Positions 56,280 through 64,000 of a stretch of DNA of 64,000 nucleotides are shown in pieces. Origin of the DNA: Aliagarivorans taiwanensis DSM 22990 (GTDB lineage Bacteria; Pseudomonadota; Gammaproteobacteria; Enterobacterales; Celerinatantimonadaceae). Where the stretch lies: assembly GCF_000429505.1 (NCBI RefSeq), contig NZ_AUBZ01000001.1:62001-126000 (forward strand), written 5' to 3'. Position 1 is the stretch's first letter, and every line of letters starts with the position of its first letter. A model generated the notes under the pieces. That model did not search any database. It was not told where the DNA came from and worked only from the letters and a program-made list of their open reading frames with translations. Position numbers and translations under genes: made by a program.

Positions 56280-57920
56280 GTGATAGGTCGCTTAACTCTA
56301 CTCTTGGCCAGCGTCTCACTGACGTTTTTAACAGGCAATAGCGTCGCTTTTGAGTACGGGATACTGCGCGTTCCCAAATCGGTGGAAACGCTGCGCCACG
56401 ATCTGCTGACCCGCCCACTGCTGTGCTTAGAGAAAATCGAATACGGTCTGGATGCAGCTACTCAGTTAAGTGGCGACGCCTCGTTTTACTCGGTCAAAGT
56501 ACAGGTTGCGACCCAACAGATCGCCGCCCTGTGTGCCCTGCGCGCCGGCAAGCCGGTACTGGCGGAGCAATACATCGACCACTCGCTAGAGTTGGCGCAA
56601 ACCCACCAAGCCTACCTGCTTCAGGGCAACTTGATTGCCGCATTGATTGCCGCGCAAGATCCCAACCAGTCAACCCACGCCCAACAGCATCTCGACGCCG
56701 CCACCGAGATGGCGCAAAGCCTCAAATACTACCCGCTGCCCAATCTGCAATTTCAGATCCAACGCTTACAAGGGCTGCGCCATATGAGCATGGGGCAGTT
56801 CAACGAGGCCAAGAACCACCTGCTACGTGCCAAAGAAGAGGCCTACGCCTCACAAAGTGCCTTCTTCCGTGCCCGCGCCGAAGATTTACTCGGTCGCCTG
56901 TCGGTGCGCAATGACCAGCCCGAGCTGGCACTGAGTCACTTCAACGAAGCACTGAACTTTATCCGCAGCGCCCAATCCGATGCCGAGCATTTGCTGCTAA
57001 GTGAGATCAACGAAGAGATCGCCGCTATCTATATGCAGCAGCAAGAGACCGATATTGCCCAGCAATATCAGGAAAATGCCATCGAACAGGCCGAAGCGCT
57101 GGGCAGCCCCCAGCTACTCGCTCGGCAAATCGCTACACTGGCGGATATGGCCAGTCATACTAATCAGCAGAATGTTGCCATCGCCCACCTGTTTGTAGCG
57201 CGCGACTTCGCCAACCAAGCGCGGCTGTGGGAGATATCCGCCGATATCGAGCACCGATTAGCGCTTAACTATCAAGCGATTAACGACTACACCGCGGCCC
57301 TGCTGCATTTCGAAGTCGCCCGCGAACTCTACCAACGCCAGCAACAGCCCGACAATGAACTCAGCGTACTGCTTGATCTGGGCCTACTTCACATCGCCAA
57401 TGGCGAGGCAGGCTTGGCCATTTTACAGCTAGAGCGCGCCGAAGAGCTGGCCAACACCATGGGGCTGACGCCCAGTCACACTCGGGTGTTTAAAACACTG
57501 GCCGAGGCCTACGAGCAAAACGGCAACTTTGATCTGGCGCTGGAGCACTACAAGCTATTCCATCAGCTGAGCTCCCAGTATCAGGAGATCCGTGCCAAAT
57601 ACAGCGACCAGCAGTTCAAACAGCACTATCAATACATCGAGCAAGCCCATCAGCTCTCAGAGCTGACTCAAGAAAAAGCGGCGCTACTGCAAAAGACCAG
57701 CTTCCAGCAGCTGATCCTCACCCTAAGTGCCGTGCTCATCGTGCTGTTGATCATGCTCTATATCAGCTCGCGTCAGCGTAGCATCGCTCAAGGGCATCGC
57801 ATGCGTAAGCTCAACCACCAGCTCGAGCGCAATCCGGCAACCGGCTACTATCAGCTGCATCACTGCAGTGACCCCCCTCAATATGCTCAAGCGCTATGCA
57901 CAGAACTCCAGCTTGTTTGA
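56280..57920 (+). CDS. Secreted/membrane TPR protein, 5' part of a frameshifted gene
   Basis: A 546-aa frame from GTG 56280 with a signal peptide (MIGRLTLLLASVSLTFLTGNSVAF). Multiple TPR-like repeats fill about 60-440 (AKNHLLRAKEEAYASQSAFF, DLLGRLSVRNDQPELALSHF). A membrane helix lies near 480-500 (LILTLSAVLIVLLIMLYISS). After it NPATGYY resembles the start of a GGDEF domain, then the frame is lost at a C6 run (57872-57877) and ends 15 codons later. The following frame (57868-58470) carries the continuation. TPR-TM-GGDEF is a known membrane-sensor layout. Truncated as it stands. Confidence 0.85.
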   Translation: MIGRLTLLLASVSLTFLTGNSVAFEYGILRVPKSVETLRHDLLTRPLLCLEKIEYGLDAATQLSGDASFYSVKVQVATQQIAALCALRAGKPVLAEQYIDHSLELAQTHQAYLLQGNLIAALIAAQDPNQSTHAQQHLDAATEMAQSLKYYPLPNLQFQIQRLQGLRHMSMGQFNEAKNHLLRAKEEAYASQSAFFRARAEDLLGRLSVRNDQPELALSHFNEALNFIRSAQSDAEHLLLSEINEEIAAIYMQQQETDIAQQYQENAIEQAEALGSPQLLARQIATLADMASHTNQQNVAIAHLFVARDFANQARLWEISADIEHRLALNYQAINDYTAALLHFEVARELYQRQQQPDNELSVLLDLGLLHIANGEAGLAILQLERAEELANTMGLTPSHTRVFKTLAEAYEQNGNFDLALEHYKLFHQLSSQYQEIRAKYSDQQFKQHYQYIEQAHQLSELTQEKAALLQKTSFQQLILTLSAVLIVLLIMLYISSRQRSIAQGHRMRKLNHQLERNPATGYYQLHHCSDPPQYAQALCTELQLV

Positions 57921-58470
57921 GGACCCGGATAACGACTACGTACTGGCCTTGCTCACCATTGAAGCGATGGAAGCCGAACCGCAGCGCGTGCTAGGCCAAG
58001 CCAAGCGCCAAGAGCTCTATAAACATCTGATAGAGAAGATCTTACAACCGGATAACAGCAACATCGCGGTTGGCCACCTCACCCATCGCACCTTGCTGAT
58101 CTGTGCGCCCAAGAACGCACGTGACTGCGCCCAATGGTTCGAATATTGGCAGAGTCAGGCAGAGCTGTTCGCCGTGGAGAATCAACTCAAGGTGGTGCTT
58201 ATCAGTGGTGGCTGTAATATGCCATTTTTAACTAAAGCTCGAGATGCGATTGACGATATAGAACTGGTAGAAGTCGCTTCTTTGGCCCAAGAAGCTGCCA
58301 AGCAGTTGGTTATCAAAAGTGGTCAAAGCGAGTGGCTGGAGCTCAATGCCATGAAAGACTCGCCAGTGGCGTTTTTCGGCAAGGATATTCACCAGGATGT
58401 GAAGCAAGCAATATCCAAAGGATTGGTCAAAATTTCGTGTTCTGGTGATAAAAGCAATATTAGTTGGTAA
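57868..58470 (+). CDS. Degenerate GGDEF-like domain, 3' part of a frameshifted gene
   Basis: A 200-aa frame that overlaps the TPR frame and continues its last domain. VLALLTIEAMEAEPQRVLGQA occupies the place of the GGDEF metal-binding strand, and NIAVGHLTHRTLLICAP the place of the R-x-GGDEF-x-LLP strand, without GGDEF itself. It therefore should not make c-di-GMP. An independent start would be the GTG at 57868, which lacks a ribosome site. One extra or missing C in the C6 run would join it to the TPR frame. Confidence 0.75.
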   Translation: MTPLNMLKRYAQNSSLFEDPDNDYVLALLTIEAMEAEPQRVLGQAKRQELYKHLIEKILQPDNSNIAVGHLTHRTLLICAPKNARDCAQWFEYWQSQAELFAVENQLKVVLISGGCNMPFLTKARDAIDDIELVEVASLAQEAAKQLVIKSGQSEWLELNAMKDSPVAFFGKDIHQDVKQAISKGLVKISCSGDKSNISW

Positions 58471-58495
58471 GCTTCAAGAGAGCGACATACAACTC

Positions 58496-58524
58496 TGTTG
58501 ACTGCCTGACGGCCATGCTATGCT
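58496..58524 (+). promoter_or_regulatory. Possible promoter of the diguanylate cyclase
   Basis: TGTTGA, 17 bp, then TATGCT preceded by TG two bases upstream (extended -10). It lies about 45 bp before the ATG. Confidence 0.35.
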
Positions 58525-58568
58525 GTGTAAGTGTTAACTAATTAATTGAACTAACTACAGCATTTTCC

Positions 58569-60155
58569 ATGAGTGACGTCTTGAGTGTTAAAAAGAAACT
58601 TGCAACTGTGAGAAACAAATTGGACGCATCAGATACCTCTGCATCAAGTGACATCGGTCAGCAGCTGGAAAAGAAAGCCTCTAGCCAGCTCATCTCATTG
58701 CTCTCCCAAGCCTGCCAAGGTATCGACTCCCAGCTCGACGCCCGACTCAAACAACTCAGTGACGACCTCGACAACAGCGCTTCTGTCCGCTTCCAAGGGC
58801 GCTATCACGAGTTGGATGGTCTGCTCAAAGGCCACAGCAATACCCTGCGTGACTTATTGGCCCATGGCCACCGCATTGTAAAAAGCTCCGCTGAATCGCT
58901 GCAAAAGGTTAACGGCCTGCCCCCACAGCTACGCCGTAAACTCAGTGACTTCCTCGATAACGATGGCGCGAGCTCCCAGCTGGAAACCCAGCGCCGTATC
59001 GAGCAGCTACTCAACTTTTACCATCAGGCACTACTGAACAAGCCCTCAGTGCCCGCGCCGCGCACTGGCGCCATCCTCGAGCAGGAAGCTAAGCCCAAAG
59101 AGCGGCTGTTGGATAATCGCCAGCACAAACGCATCTGTGATGAGCTGCAGCGACTGATTACCGAAATGAACTATGAGGGGGATGTTGGCAGTAAGCTGGC
59201 CGAGATCCGCTCGAACTTGTTGGTGGGGATCGAACCCAACGACTTGCCTAGCCTGTGTATCGATACCATTCAGCTGATCATTGAAGGCAACCGTGAAGAG
59301 CGCAAGGCCTCGCAAGAATTCCTGTTCTCGCTAAATGAAAGCCTGGAAGGGGTGCACGACAGCGTGCATCAATCAGTGACCGACGGCAAGCGGGTACAAA
59401 ACGAGCGCAAGACCAGCGACAAAGAGATCCGCTCTACCCTGCTGGAAATCGGCGCCGATGTGCGCCAGCAAGAAGACTTGTCTGCGCTTAAATCCACCAT
59501 TTTGCAACGCCTTAGCCACATCGCCGAGATCTTCAGTCAAAAAGAGCAGCTGGAGAGTCAGAGCGAACAGTTGATCGAGCGCCTACAGCAGATGGAGCAA
59601 CGTCTGCGGGTGGTCAACGAAGAGGCCAACGAGTACAAAAAGCGCCTCTCCGCCCACAAGCACAAGCTGTTTATCGATAGTCTGACTCAGGTCTACAACC
59701 GCGCTGCGCTAGATGAACGGATGGAGCTCGAGTTCAAACGCTGGAAGCGCTACGGCTACAGCCTGGCCATGGCGATCATCGATATCGACCACTTTAAGTC
59801 GATTAACGACCAGTATGGCCATATGGCCGGTGACAAGGCCTTAAAGGTGATAGCTCGTTCGCTGCAAAACAGCCTGCGAGATACCGACTTCTTGGCCCGT
59901 TTCGGCGGCGAAGAGTTTGTATTGCTGATGCCTAACACCTCGCCCGATGCGCTGGCGGTACCCCTCGATAACCTGCGGGAGCAAATCAAGGCTCTGCCGT
60001 TCCGTTTTAAAGACCAGCAGGTGTCTATCACTATCTCCATCGGTGCCACCCTGTTCAAAGATGGTGACAAGCCGCTGGATGCCTTTGAGCGCGCCGACCA
60101 AGCCTTGTACGAATCGAAAAACGGCGGCCGCGATCGCCTCAACGTGATTTCTTAA
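58569..60155 (+). CDS. Diguanylate cyclase (GGDEF) with helical N-terminus
   Basis: A 528-aa cytoplasmic protein with no membrane segment. Residues 1-~360 are mostly helical, ending in a coiled coil (QKEQLESQSEQLIERLQQME). The GGDEF domain follows: DSLTQVYNRAALDERM, IDIDHFKSINDQYGHMAGD, and the active site RFGGEEF near 445-450. An inhibitory site RxxD (RDTD) stands five residues before GGEEF, so feedback by c-di-GMP is likely. No known sensor domain is recognised in the N-terminal half. It follows the degenerate GGDEF gene but has its own promoter-like sequence. Confidence 0.93.
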   Translation: MSDVLSVKKKLATVRNKLDASDTSASSDIGQQLEKKASSQLISLLSQACQGIDSQLDARLKQLSDDLDNSASVRFQGRYHELDGLLKGHSNTLRDLLAHGHRIVKSSAESLQKVNGLPPQLRRKLSDFLDNDGASSQLETQRRIEQLLNFYHQALLNKPSVPAPRTGAILEQEAKPKERLLDNRQHKRICDELQRLITEMNYEGDVGSKLAEIRSNLLVGIEPNDLPSLCIDTIQLIIEGNREERKASQEFLFSLNESLEGVHDSVHQSVTDGKRVQNERKTSDKEIRSTLLEIGADVRQQEDLSALKSTILQRLSHIAEIFSQKEQLESQSEQLIERLQQMEQRLRVVNEEANEYKKRLSAHKHKLFIDSLTQVYNRAALDERMELEFKRWKRYGYSLAMAIIDIDHFKSINDQYGHMAGDKALKVIARSLQNSLRDTDFLARFGGEEFVLLMPNTSPDALAVPLDNLREQIKALPFRFKDQQVSITISIGATLFKDGDKPLDAFERADQALYESKNGGRDRLNVIS

Positions 60156-60163
60156 TCTCACTG

Positions 60164-60212
60164 GCTCAGGGCGCTTTATCGAGTGGCCCTGAGCACGCCT
60201 TCTGCGTTTTTT
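60164..60212 (+). terminator. Terminator region of the diguanylate cyclase
   Basis: GCTCAGGGC / GCCCTGAGC (9-bp stem) is followed by ACGC-CTTCT-GCGT and T6. The strong stem is slightly separated from the T run. Confidence 0.6.
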
Positions 60213-60383
60213 CACCTTTCTGATAATCAGCTAACAGATCTGTTCTTCGCTATAGCTATACTGGAAGCCATAAGCTCCCCAGAATGCTGGGTAGTGCTAA
60301 GTTCCCAATAATTCAGACATTACAGCCATCACCACAACACCGGCTGCTATCACTCCGACCGATATAACAACAATGAGGTGAGC

Positions 60384-61736
60384 ATGATTACCCATATAAA
60401 CCCCGTCGGCAGCATGAATCTGCTATCCCAACTTGAAGTCGAGCAACTGACCAAGCGCGCCGCCAGCGACGTCTACGAGCTCTATCGCAACTGTAGCTTG
60501 GCAGTACTCAACTCCGGCAGTCACAGCGACAGCAGTCGCGAGATGCTGGAGCGTTATCAAAACTTCGAAATCAACGTACTGAGCCGCGAACGTGGTGTAA
60601 AGCTGGAGCTAAGCAACGCGCCGGAACAAGCCTTCGTCGATGGCGAGATTATTTACGGCCTGCAAGAGCACCTATTTAGCGTACTGCGCGATATTCTGTA
60701 TGTGTCTGGCCAGATGAAGCGCCAGCGCATCGACCTCAGCCAATCCAGCCATATCACCAGCTTGGTATTTGCCATGCTGCGCAATGCGGGAGTCATTCAT
60801 CCGCGGGTTAATCCCAACTTAGTCGTGTGCTGGGGCGGCCACAGCATTAGTCCTGAGGAATACCAGTACACCCGCGAGGTTGGCAGCCAATTGGGCCTGC
60901 GCGAGCTAAACATCTGCACCGGCTGTGGGCCGGGCGCCATGGAAGGGCCAATGAAAGGCGCAGCCGTGGGCCACGCCAAACAGCGAGTCAACGATGGCCG
61001 TTATATTGGCCTGACCGAGCCGAGCATTATTGCCGCCGAGCCGCCCAATCCTATCGTTAACGAACTGGTGATCCTGCCCGATATTGAAAAGCGCTTAGAG
61101 GCCTTTGTGCGCCTTGGTCACGCGATTATCATCTTCCCCGGCGGCGCTGGAACGGCCGAAGAGCTGCTGTATATCCTCGGCATCATGCTCCATCCTGAGA
61201 ACACCCGCCAGCCGCTGCCCATCGTGCTCACCGGCCCCAAATCCAGCGAGGCTTACTTTAAGGCGCTGGATGAGTTTATCGGCGCGACTCTGGGCCATCA
61301 GGCACAAAGCCGTTACCAAATCATCATCGGCGATCCGGCCAGCGCCGCGAAGGTAGTGAAGCAGAACATGCCCAAGGTGAAGCATTACCGCCAAGCGATT
61401 GGCGATGCATACTCGTTCAACTGGAGCCTCAAAATCGAAGAGGACTTCCAGCACCCCTTCGAGCCCAAACATGAAGATGTTGCAGCGCTCAACCTACACA
61501 AGGACCAAGCCCCGCAAGAGCTTGCCGCCAACCTACGAAGGGCCTTCTCAGCGATTGTTGCCGGCAACGTCAAAGAGGAAGGCATTAAGCAAATCGAGCA
61601 GCATGGCCCCTTTGTGATTGATGGCGATAAAAAGATAATGAAGCTACTGGATAAGCTGTTGCAAAGCTTTGTGGATCAACAGCGGATGAAGCTGCCTGGC
61701 TCCCACTACGAGCCTTGCTATCGCATCGCCACCTAA
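60384..61736 (+). CDS. ppnN: Nucleotide 5'-monophosphate nucleosidase PpnN
   Basis: Cleaves purine and pyrimidine nucleoside monophosphates to base and ribose-5-phosphate; in E. coli it is (p)ppGpp-regulated. The 450 aa start at ATG 60384 after GAGGTGA and align with E. coli YgdH from the first residue ([20 protein letters not shown]). The LOG-family motif is [13 protein letters not shown] near 250-262, after CWGGHSI and [17 protein letters not shown]. It lies in the syd-queF-ppnN-xni neighbourhood of E. coli. Confidence 0.96.
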   Translation: MITHINPVGSMNLLSQLEVEQLTKRAASDVYELYRNCSLAVLNSGSHSDSSREMLERYQNFEINVLSRERGVKLELSNAPEQAFVDGEIIYGLQEHLFSVLRDILYVSGQMKRQRIDLSQSSHITSLVFAMLRNAGVIHPRVNPNLVVCWGGHSISPEEYQYTREVGSQLGLRELNICTGCGPGAMEGPMKGAAVGHAKQRVNDGRYIGLTEPSIIAAEPPNPIVNELVILPDIEKRLEAFVRLGHAIIIFPGGAGTAEELLYILGIMLHPENTRQPLPIVLTGPKSSEAYFKALDEFIGATLGHQAQSRYQIIIGDPASAAKVVKQNMPKVKHYRQAIGDAYSFNWSLKIEEDFQHPFEPKHEDVAALNLHKDQAPQELAANLRRAFSAIVAGNVKEEGIKQIEQHGPFVIDGDKKIMKLLDKLLQSFVDQQRMKLPGSHYEPCYRIAT

Positions 61737-61805
61737 TCAACAGCTGGGCGACAAAAACGTGTATCATTAAGGGCTTAGATCCAACGAACCGGAGCCAACG
61801 CGCGC

Positions 61806-62582
61806 ATGCACAAGCATCTGCTGGTGATCGACGCCCTTAATCTGATCCGCCGCATCTTCTCGGTACAACAACGCCAGCTCGACAATCCACAGCAGTTGGT
61901 GGTGGCCACCCGCGCTGCGGTCGGCAATGCCGGTCGAGCCATGCTGAAAAACCTTGCTCCCAGCCATGTGATTGCAGTATTCGATAGCCCAGAGGCGCCG
62001 AGCTGGCGCAAACAGCTTCATCCGGAGTACAAGGCCAAGCGCAAGCCGATGCCCAGTGAGCTGCAAGCCCACCTGCCGCAGATTCAAGATGAGCTGTTGG
62101 AGATAGGCATCGATTCGGCAGAGTCCGGCCCCAACGAGGCGGACGACTTATGTGCCACCTTGGCGATTAAGGCCGCACAAGGCGGCTTTAACTGCAGCAT
62201 CGTCTCCACCGACCAGGGCTACTCCCCCATCCTTGGGGCACGTATCGCTCAGTATGATTATTTCAAGCGCGAGTACCTGCAGCTCAACGAGCTGGAGGCG
62301 AAGTTCGAGCTAGCCCTTGGCCAACTTCCTGATTACTGGGCCTTGGTGGGCAACACCAGCGATGGGGTCACTGGCGTGCCGGGCATTGGTGCGAAGTCAG
62401 CCAAAACCTTGCTGCAGACCTACCAAAGCTGTCAGGGCATTCTGGCAGCGTCGGATGAGGACAAACTGGTTAAGAAGGTGCAACAGCATCAAGAGCAGCT
62501 GGCACTGGCGCAGCAGCTACTGGGGCTACAAACCGAGCTACAGCTTGGGTTTAACCTTAAGCATCTGCGCCTTGGCAAATAA
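61806..62582 (+). CDS. xni: Flap endonuclease Xni
   Basis: A 258-aa flap endonuclease-like protein related to the DNA polymerase I 5' nuclease domain. HLLVIDALNLIRRIFSVQQ, IAVFDSPEAPSWRKQLHPEYK, GPNEADDLCATLA and VSTDQGYSPIL carry the acidic metal residues, and the H3TH motif is GVPGIGAKSAKTLLQTY. Exo-type proteins normally have one more acidic pair that I did not trace. The gene is downstream of ppnN. Confidence 0.94.
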   Translation: MHKHLLVIDALNLIRRIFSVQQRQLDNPQQLVVATRAAVGNAGRAMLKNLAPSHVIAVFDSPEAPSWRKQLHPEYKAKRKPMPSELQAHLPQIQDELLEIGIDSAESGPNEADDLCATLAIKAAQGGFNCSIVSTDQGYSPILGARIAQYDYFKREYLQLNELEAKFELALGQLPDYWALVGNTSDGVTGVPGIGAKSAKTLLQTYQSCQGILAASDEDKLVKKVQQHQEQLALAQQLLGLQTELQLGFNLKHLRLGK

Positions 62583-62649
62583 CCCTAGGCATAACGTAAA
62601 TGCCCAAAGTCAGCATAACTAACCTTTCCAAATACAAGGAGCCTTTACT

Positions 62650-63333
62650 ATGCAAACCGTCGTTATCACAGGCGCAAACCGTGGGATTGGCCTAGCCGTG
62701 ACCAACCACTACCTCCAACAGGGCTGGCAAGTAGTGGCCACCTGCCGCGCCCCACAAAGCGCCCACAAGCTGCATAATCTGGCACCTCAAGACAAACTGC
62801 AGATACTGCCGCTGGATATTACCGATAAATCGTCACGCCAGCAGTTTGTCGCACAGTTGCAAGGCAAACAGATAGATTTACTGATCAACAATGCAGGCGT
62901 GTATGGCCCGAAGGGCTACCGCCTCGATAAGCTGGACTTCGACGCCTGGCAGCAGACCATGCAAACCAACCTATTCGGCACCACAGCCCTCACCCTCGAT
63001 CTGCTGCCGCTGATGGCCAACCCGAGCAAGATAGCGGTGATATCCAGCAAGATGGGAAGCATGGGCGACAACGGCAGTGGTGGGTCATACATCTACCGCT
63101 CGTCTAAAGCCGCGCTGAACTCGGTGGTGAAAAGCCTGAGTATCGACTTGGCCCCTCAGGGCATCTCGCTGCTATGCCTGCATCCGGGCTGGGTACAAAC
63201 CGAGATGGGCGGACCTCGCGCATTGATTGATACCCAAACCTCCGCCCAAGGCATGGCTCAGCAAATCGAGCAACTTACCCCGCAAACATCTGGTTGTTTT
63301 GTAGATTACTCAGGAAAAGCGGTGCCTTGGTAA
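62650..63333 (+). CDS. Short-chain dehydrogenase/reductase (C-factor-like)
   Basis: A 227-aa classical SDR. TGANRGIG is the NAD(P) loop (7-14), NNAGVYG the structural motif (near 80), a Ser in ISSKMGSM and the catalytic Y-x-x-x-K in YRSSK (near 150-154), then HPGWVQTEMGGP. It resembles C-factor-type SDRs of gammaproteobacteria; the substrate is unknown. Preceded by AAGGAG. Confidence 0.9.
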   Translation: MQTVVITGANRGIGLAVTNHYLQQGWQVVATCRAPQSAHKLHNLAPQDKLQILPLDITDKSSRQQFVAQLQGKQIDLLINNAGVYGPKGYRLDKLDFDAWQQTMQTNLFGTTALTLDLLPLMANPSKIAVISSKMGSMGDNGSGGSYIYRSSKAALNSVVKSLSIDLAPQGISLLCLHPGWVQTEMGGPRALIDTQTSAQGMAQQIEQLTPQTSGCFVDYSGKAVPW

Positions 63334-63394
63334 TGGCTTGAGCGAAAGCGCCGTGCCAAGCCGCGCGGCGTTAACACCATCTATCCACTGAGCG

Positions 63395-64000
63395 TTACTC
63401 CTTACCCACGCCATGTAATATCATCAAGCGCGCTTCCCCAGACCACGCCTTAAACTTGGCGAGGTATATATCGCCGTTCTCCCCCATCAAGTTATTGCCG
63501 GAATAGACATCATCGGGCAAGGTCGCAACCCGAGTTACCTCGGCGGTTTCGATATCGTAGCGGAACAAGTCGCTATGTTTCCCGGCTGGCAATGCGTAAA
63601 TAGAGCCCTCATCTTGGGAAAGAATGATGTCGTAGAGGAAATGAGCACGCAGGCTCTCTCCTGCCTCTGTGCTGGCTACAATGACATTGCCAAGGTCACT
63701 GACCTTGCCACTGGCAGTGTCCAACGCGAACAGCCCACCATTTACGGTAGAGATATAGATAGTATCGCCTGCTTTGGTATGGGCTTGGCCAGCCCAAAAG
63801 CCGTTATTAAACTGTTGGGCAGTCTCGCTCAGCGTCCCGCTTTTGGTGTCATAGACCCACATATTGAAGCGTTGGTTGCGCTCCTCGGTACGTTCAGTGC
63901 CGCGGTACAAATAGACCTTGCCGTACTTATCGACAATCACCTCTCTGCTTAGTGGGTTACCCAACTGCCATGGGATACCCTCGACGATACGAGGCTGGTT
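63395..64000 (-). CDS. Beta-propeller-like protein, C-terminal part (cut by window edge)
   Basis: At least 200 residues, open at the right edge (NQPRIVEGIPWQLGNPLSRE continues inward). Repeated blade-like motifs such as DKYGKVYLYRGTERT, GDTIYISTVNGGLFALDTAS, SIYALPAGKHSDLFRYDIET and GDIYLAKFKAWSGEARLMI fit a beta-propeller of SMP-30/NHL or PQQ-like type. N-terminal signals lie outside the window. It converges on the SDR gene. No specific function can be given. Confidence 0.6.
   Translation of the reverse strand, partial: NQPRIVEGIPWQLGNPLSREVIVDKYGKVYLYRGTERTEERNQRFNMWVYDTKSGTLSETAQQFNNGFWAGQAHTKAGDTIYISTVNGGLFALDTASGKVSDLGNVIVASTEAGESLRAHFLYDIILSQDEGSIYALPAGKHSDLFRYDIETAEVTRVATLPDDVYSGNNLMGENGDIYLAKFKAWSGEARLMILHGVGKE

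Noticed and set aside
63334-63394. Terminator between the SDR and the propeller-like gene
   Set aside because: Only a short CGCCG/CGGCG stem with a long loop and no T run is visible.

Overview
The window is chromosomal DNA from a gammaproteobacterium. Gene families and local gene order match the Enterobacterales/Vibrionales/Aeromonadales/Alteromonadales part of the class: sdhCDAB-sucABCD facing gltA, comEC-msbA-lpxK-ycaR-kdsB, lolCDE and mfd, ycfL-lpoB-nagZ-ycfP-ndh, and truC-yqcC-syd-queF-ppnN-xni. CsiV, DUF2919, DUF3549, PilZ proteins, chemoreceptors and several lipoproteins fit a motile aquatic bacterium. I cannot name the genus. I found no tRNA, rRNA, CRISPR array, insertion sequence or prophage.

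Layout. 1-4.2 kb: 5' part of pfkA, an untracked 38-codon basic small protein, a divergent tubulin/FtsZ-superfamily protein (694 aa), and a Sel1-repeat protein. 4.2-15.4 kb: the TCA-cycle block sucD-C-B-A and sdhB-A-D-C on the minus strand, diverging from gltA; a strong terminator-like hairpin separates sdhB from sucA. 15.5-26 kb: PHP phosphatase, kdsB, ycaR, lpxK, msbA, comEC, then DUF2062 and lolC-D-E, so mostly LPS and lipoprotein export. 26-31.7 kb: PilZ protein, mfd, csiV, DUF2919. 31.7-39 kb: a minimal PstS-like protein plus beta-barrel pair, ndh, ycfP, nagZ, lpoB, ycfL and a COG3014-like lipoprotein (energy metabolism, cell-wall recycling and PBP1b activation).

39-44.4 kb is a motility module: two chemoreceptors flanking a YcgR-type PilZ flagellar brake, with a very good FliA (sigma-28) promoter in front. 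44.4-51.5 kb is a sugar-uptake island on the minus strand: lamB maltoporin, two MalM-family lipoproteins, ptsG (glucose EIICB) and a third MalM lipoprotein, each unit separated by a hairpin. The lamB upstream region carries a cluster of LacI-family-like palindromes, CRP-like sequences and a transcript-start hairpin. 51.5-64 kb: truC, yqcC, a DUF3549/KfrA-like/zinc-ribbon trio, syd, queF, a TPR-TM-degenerate-GGDEF protein split by a frameshift at a C6 run, an active-looking diguanylate cyclase, ppnN, xni, an SDR and a partial beta-propeller-like protein.

Most genes are core housekeeping. The most unusual items are the tubulin-like protein, the three-MalM/ptsG/lamB island with its operator cluster, the frameshifted GGDEF-like gene, and tandem 22-bp repeats at the end of the second chemoreceptor gene. 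Assignments rest on reading translated motifs and remembered family sequences; no database search was run.
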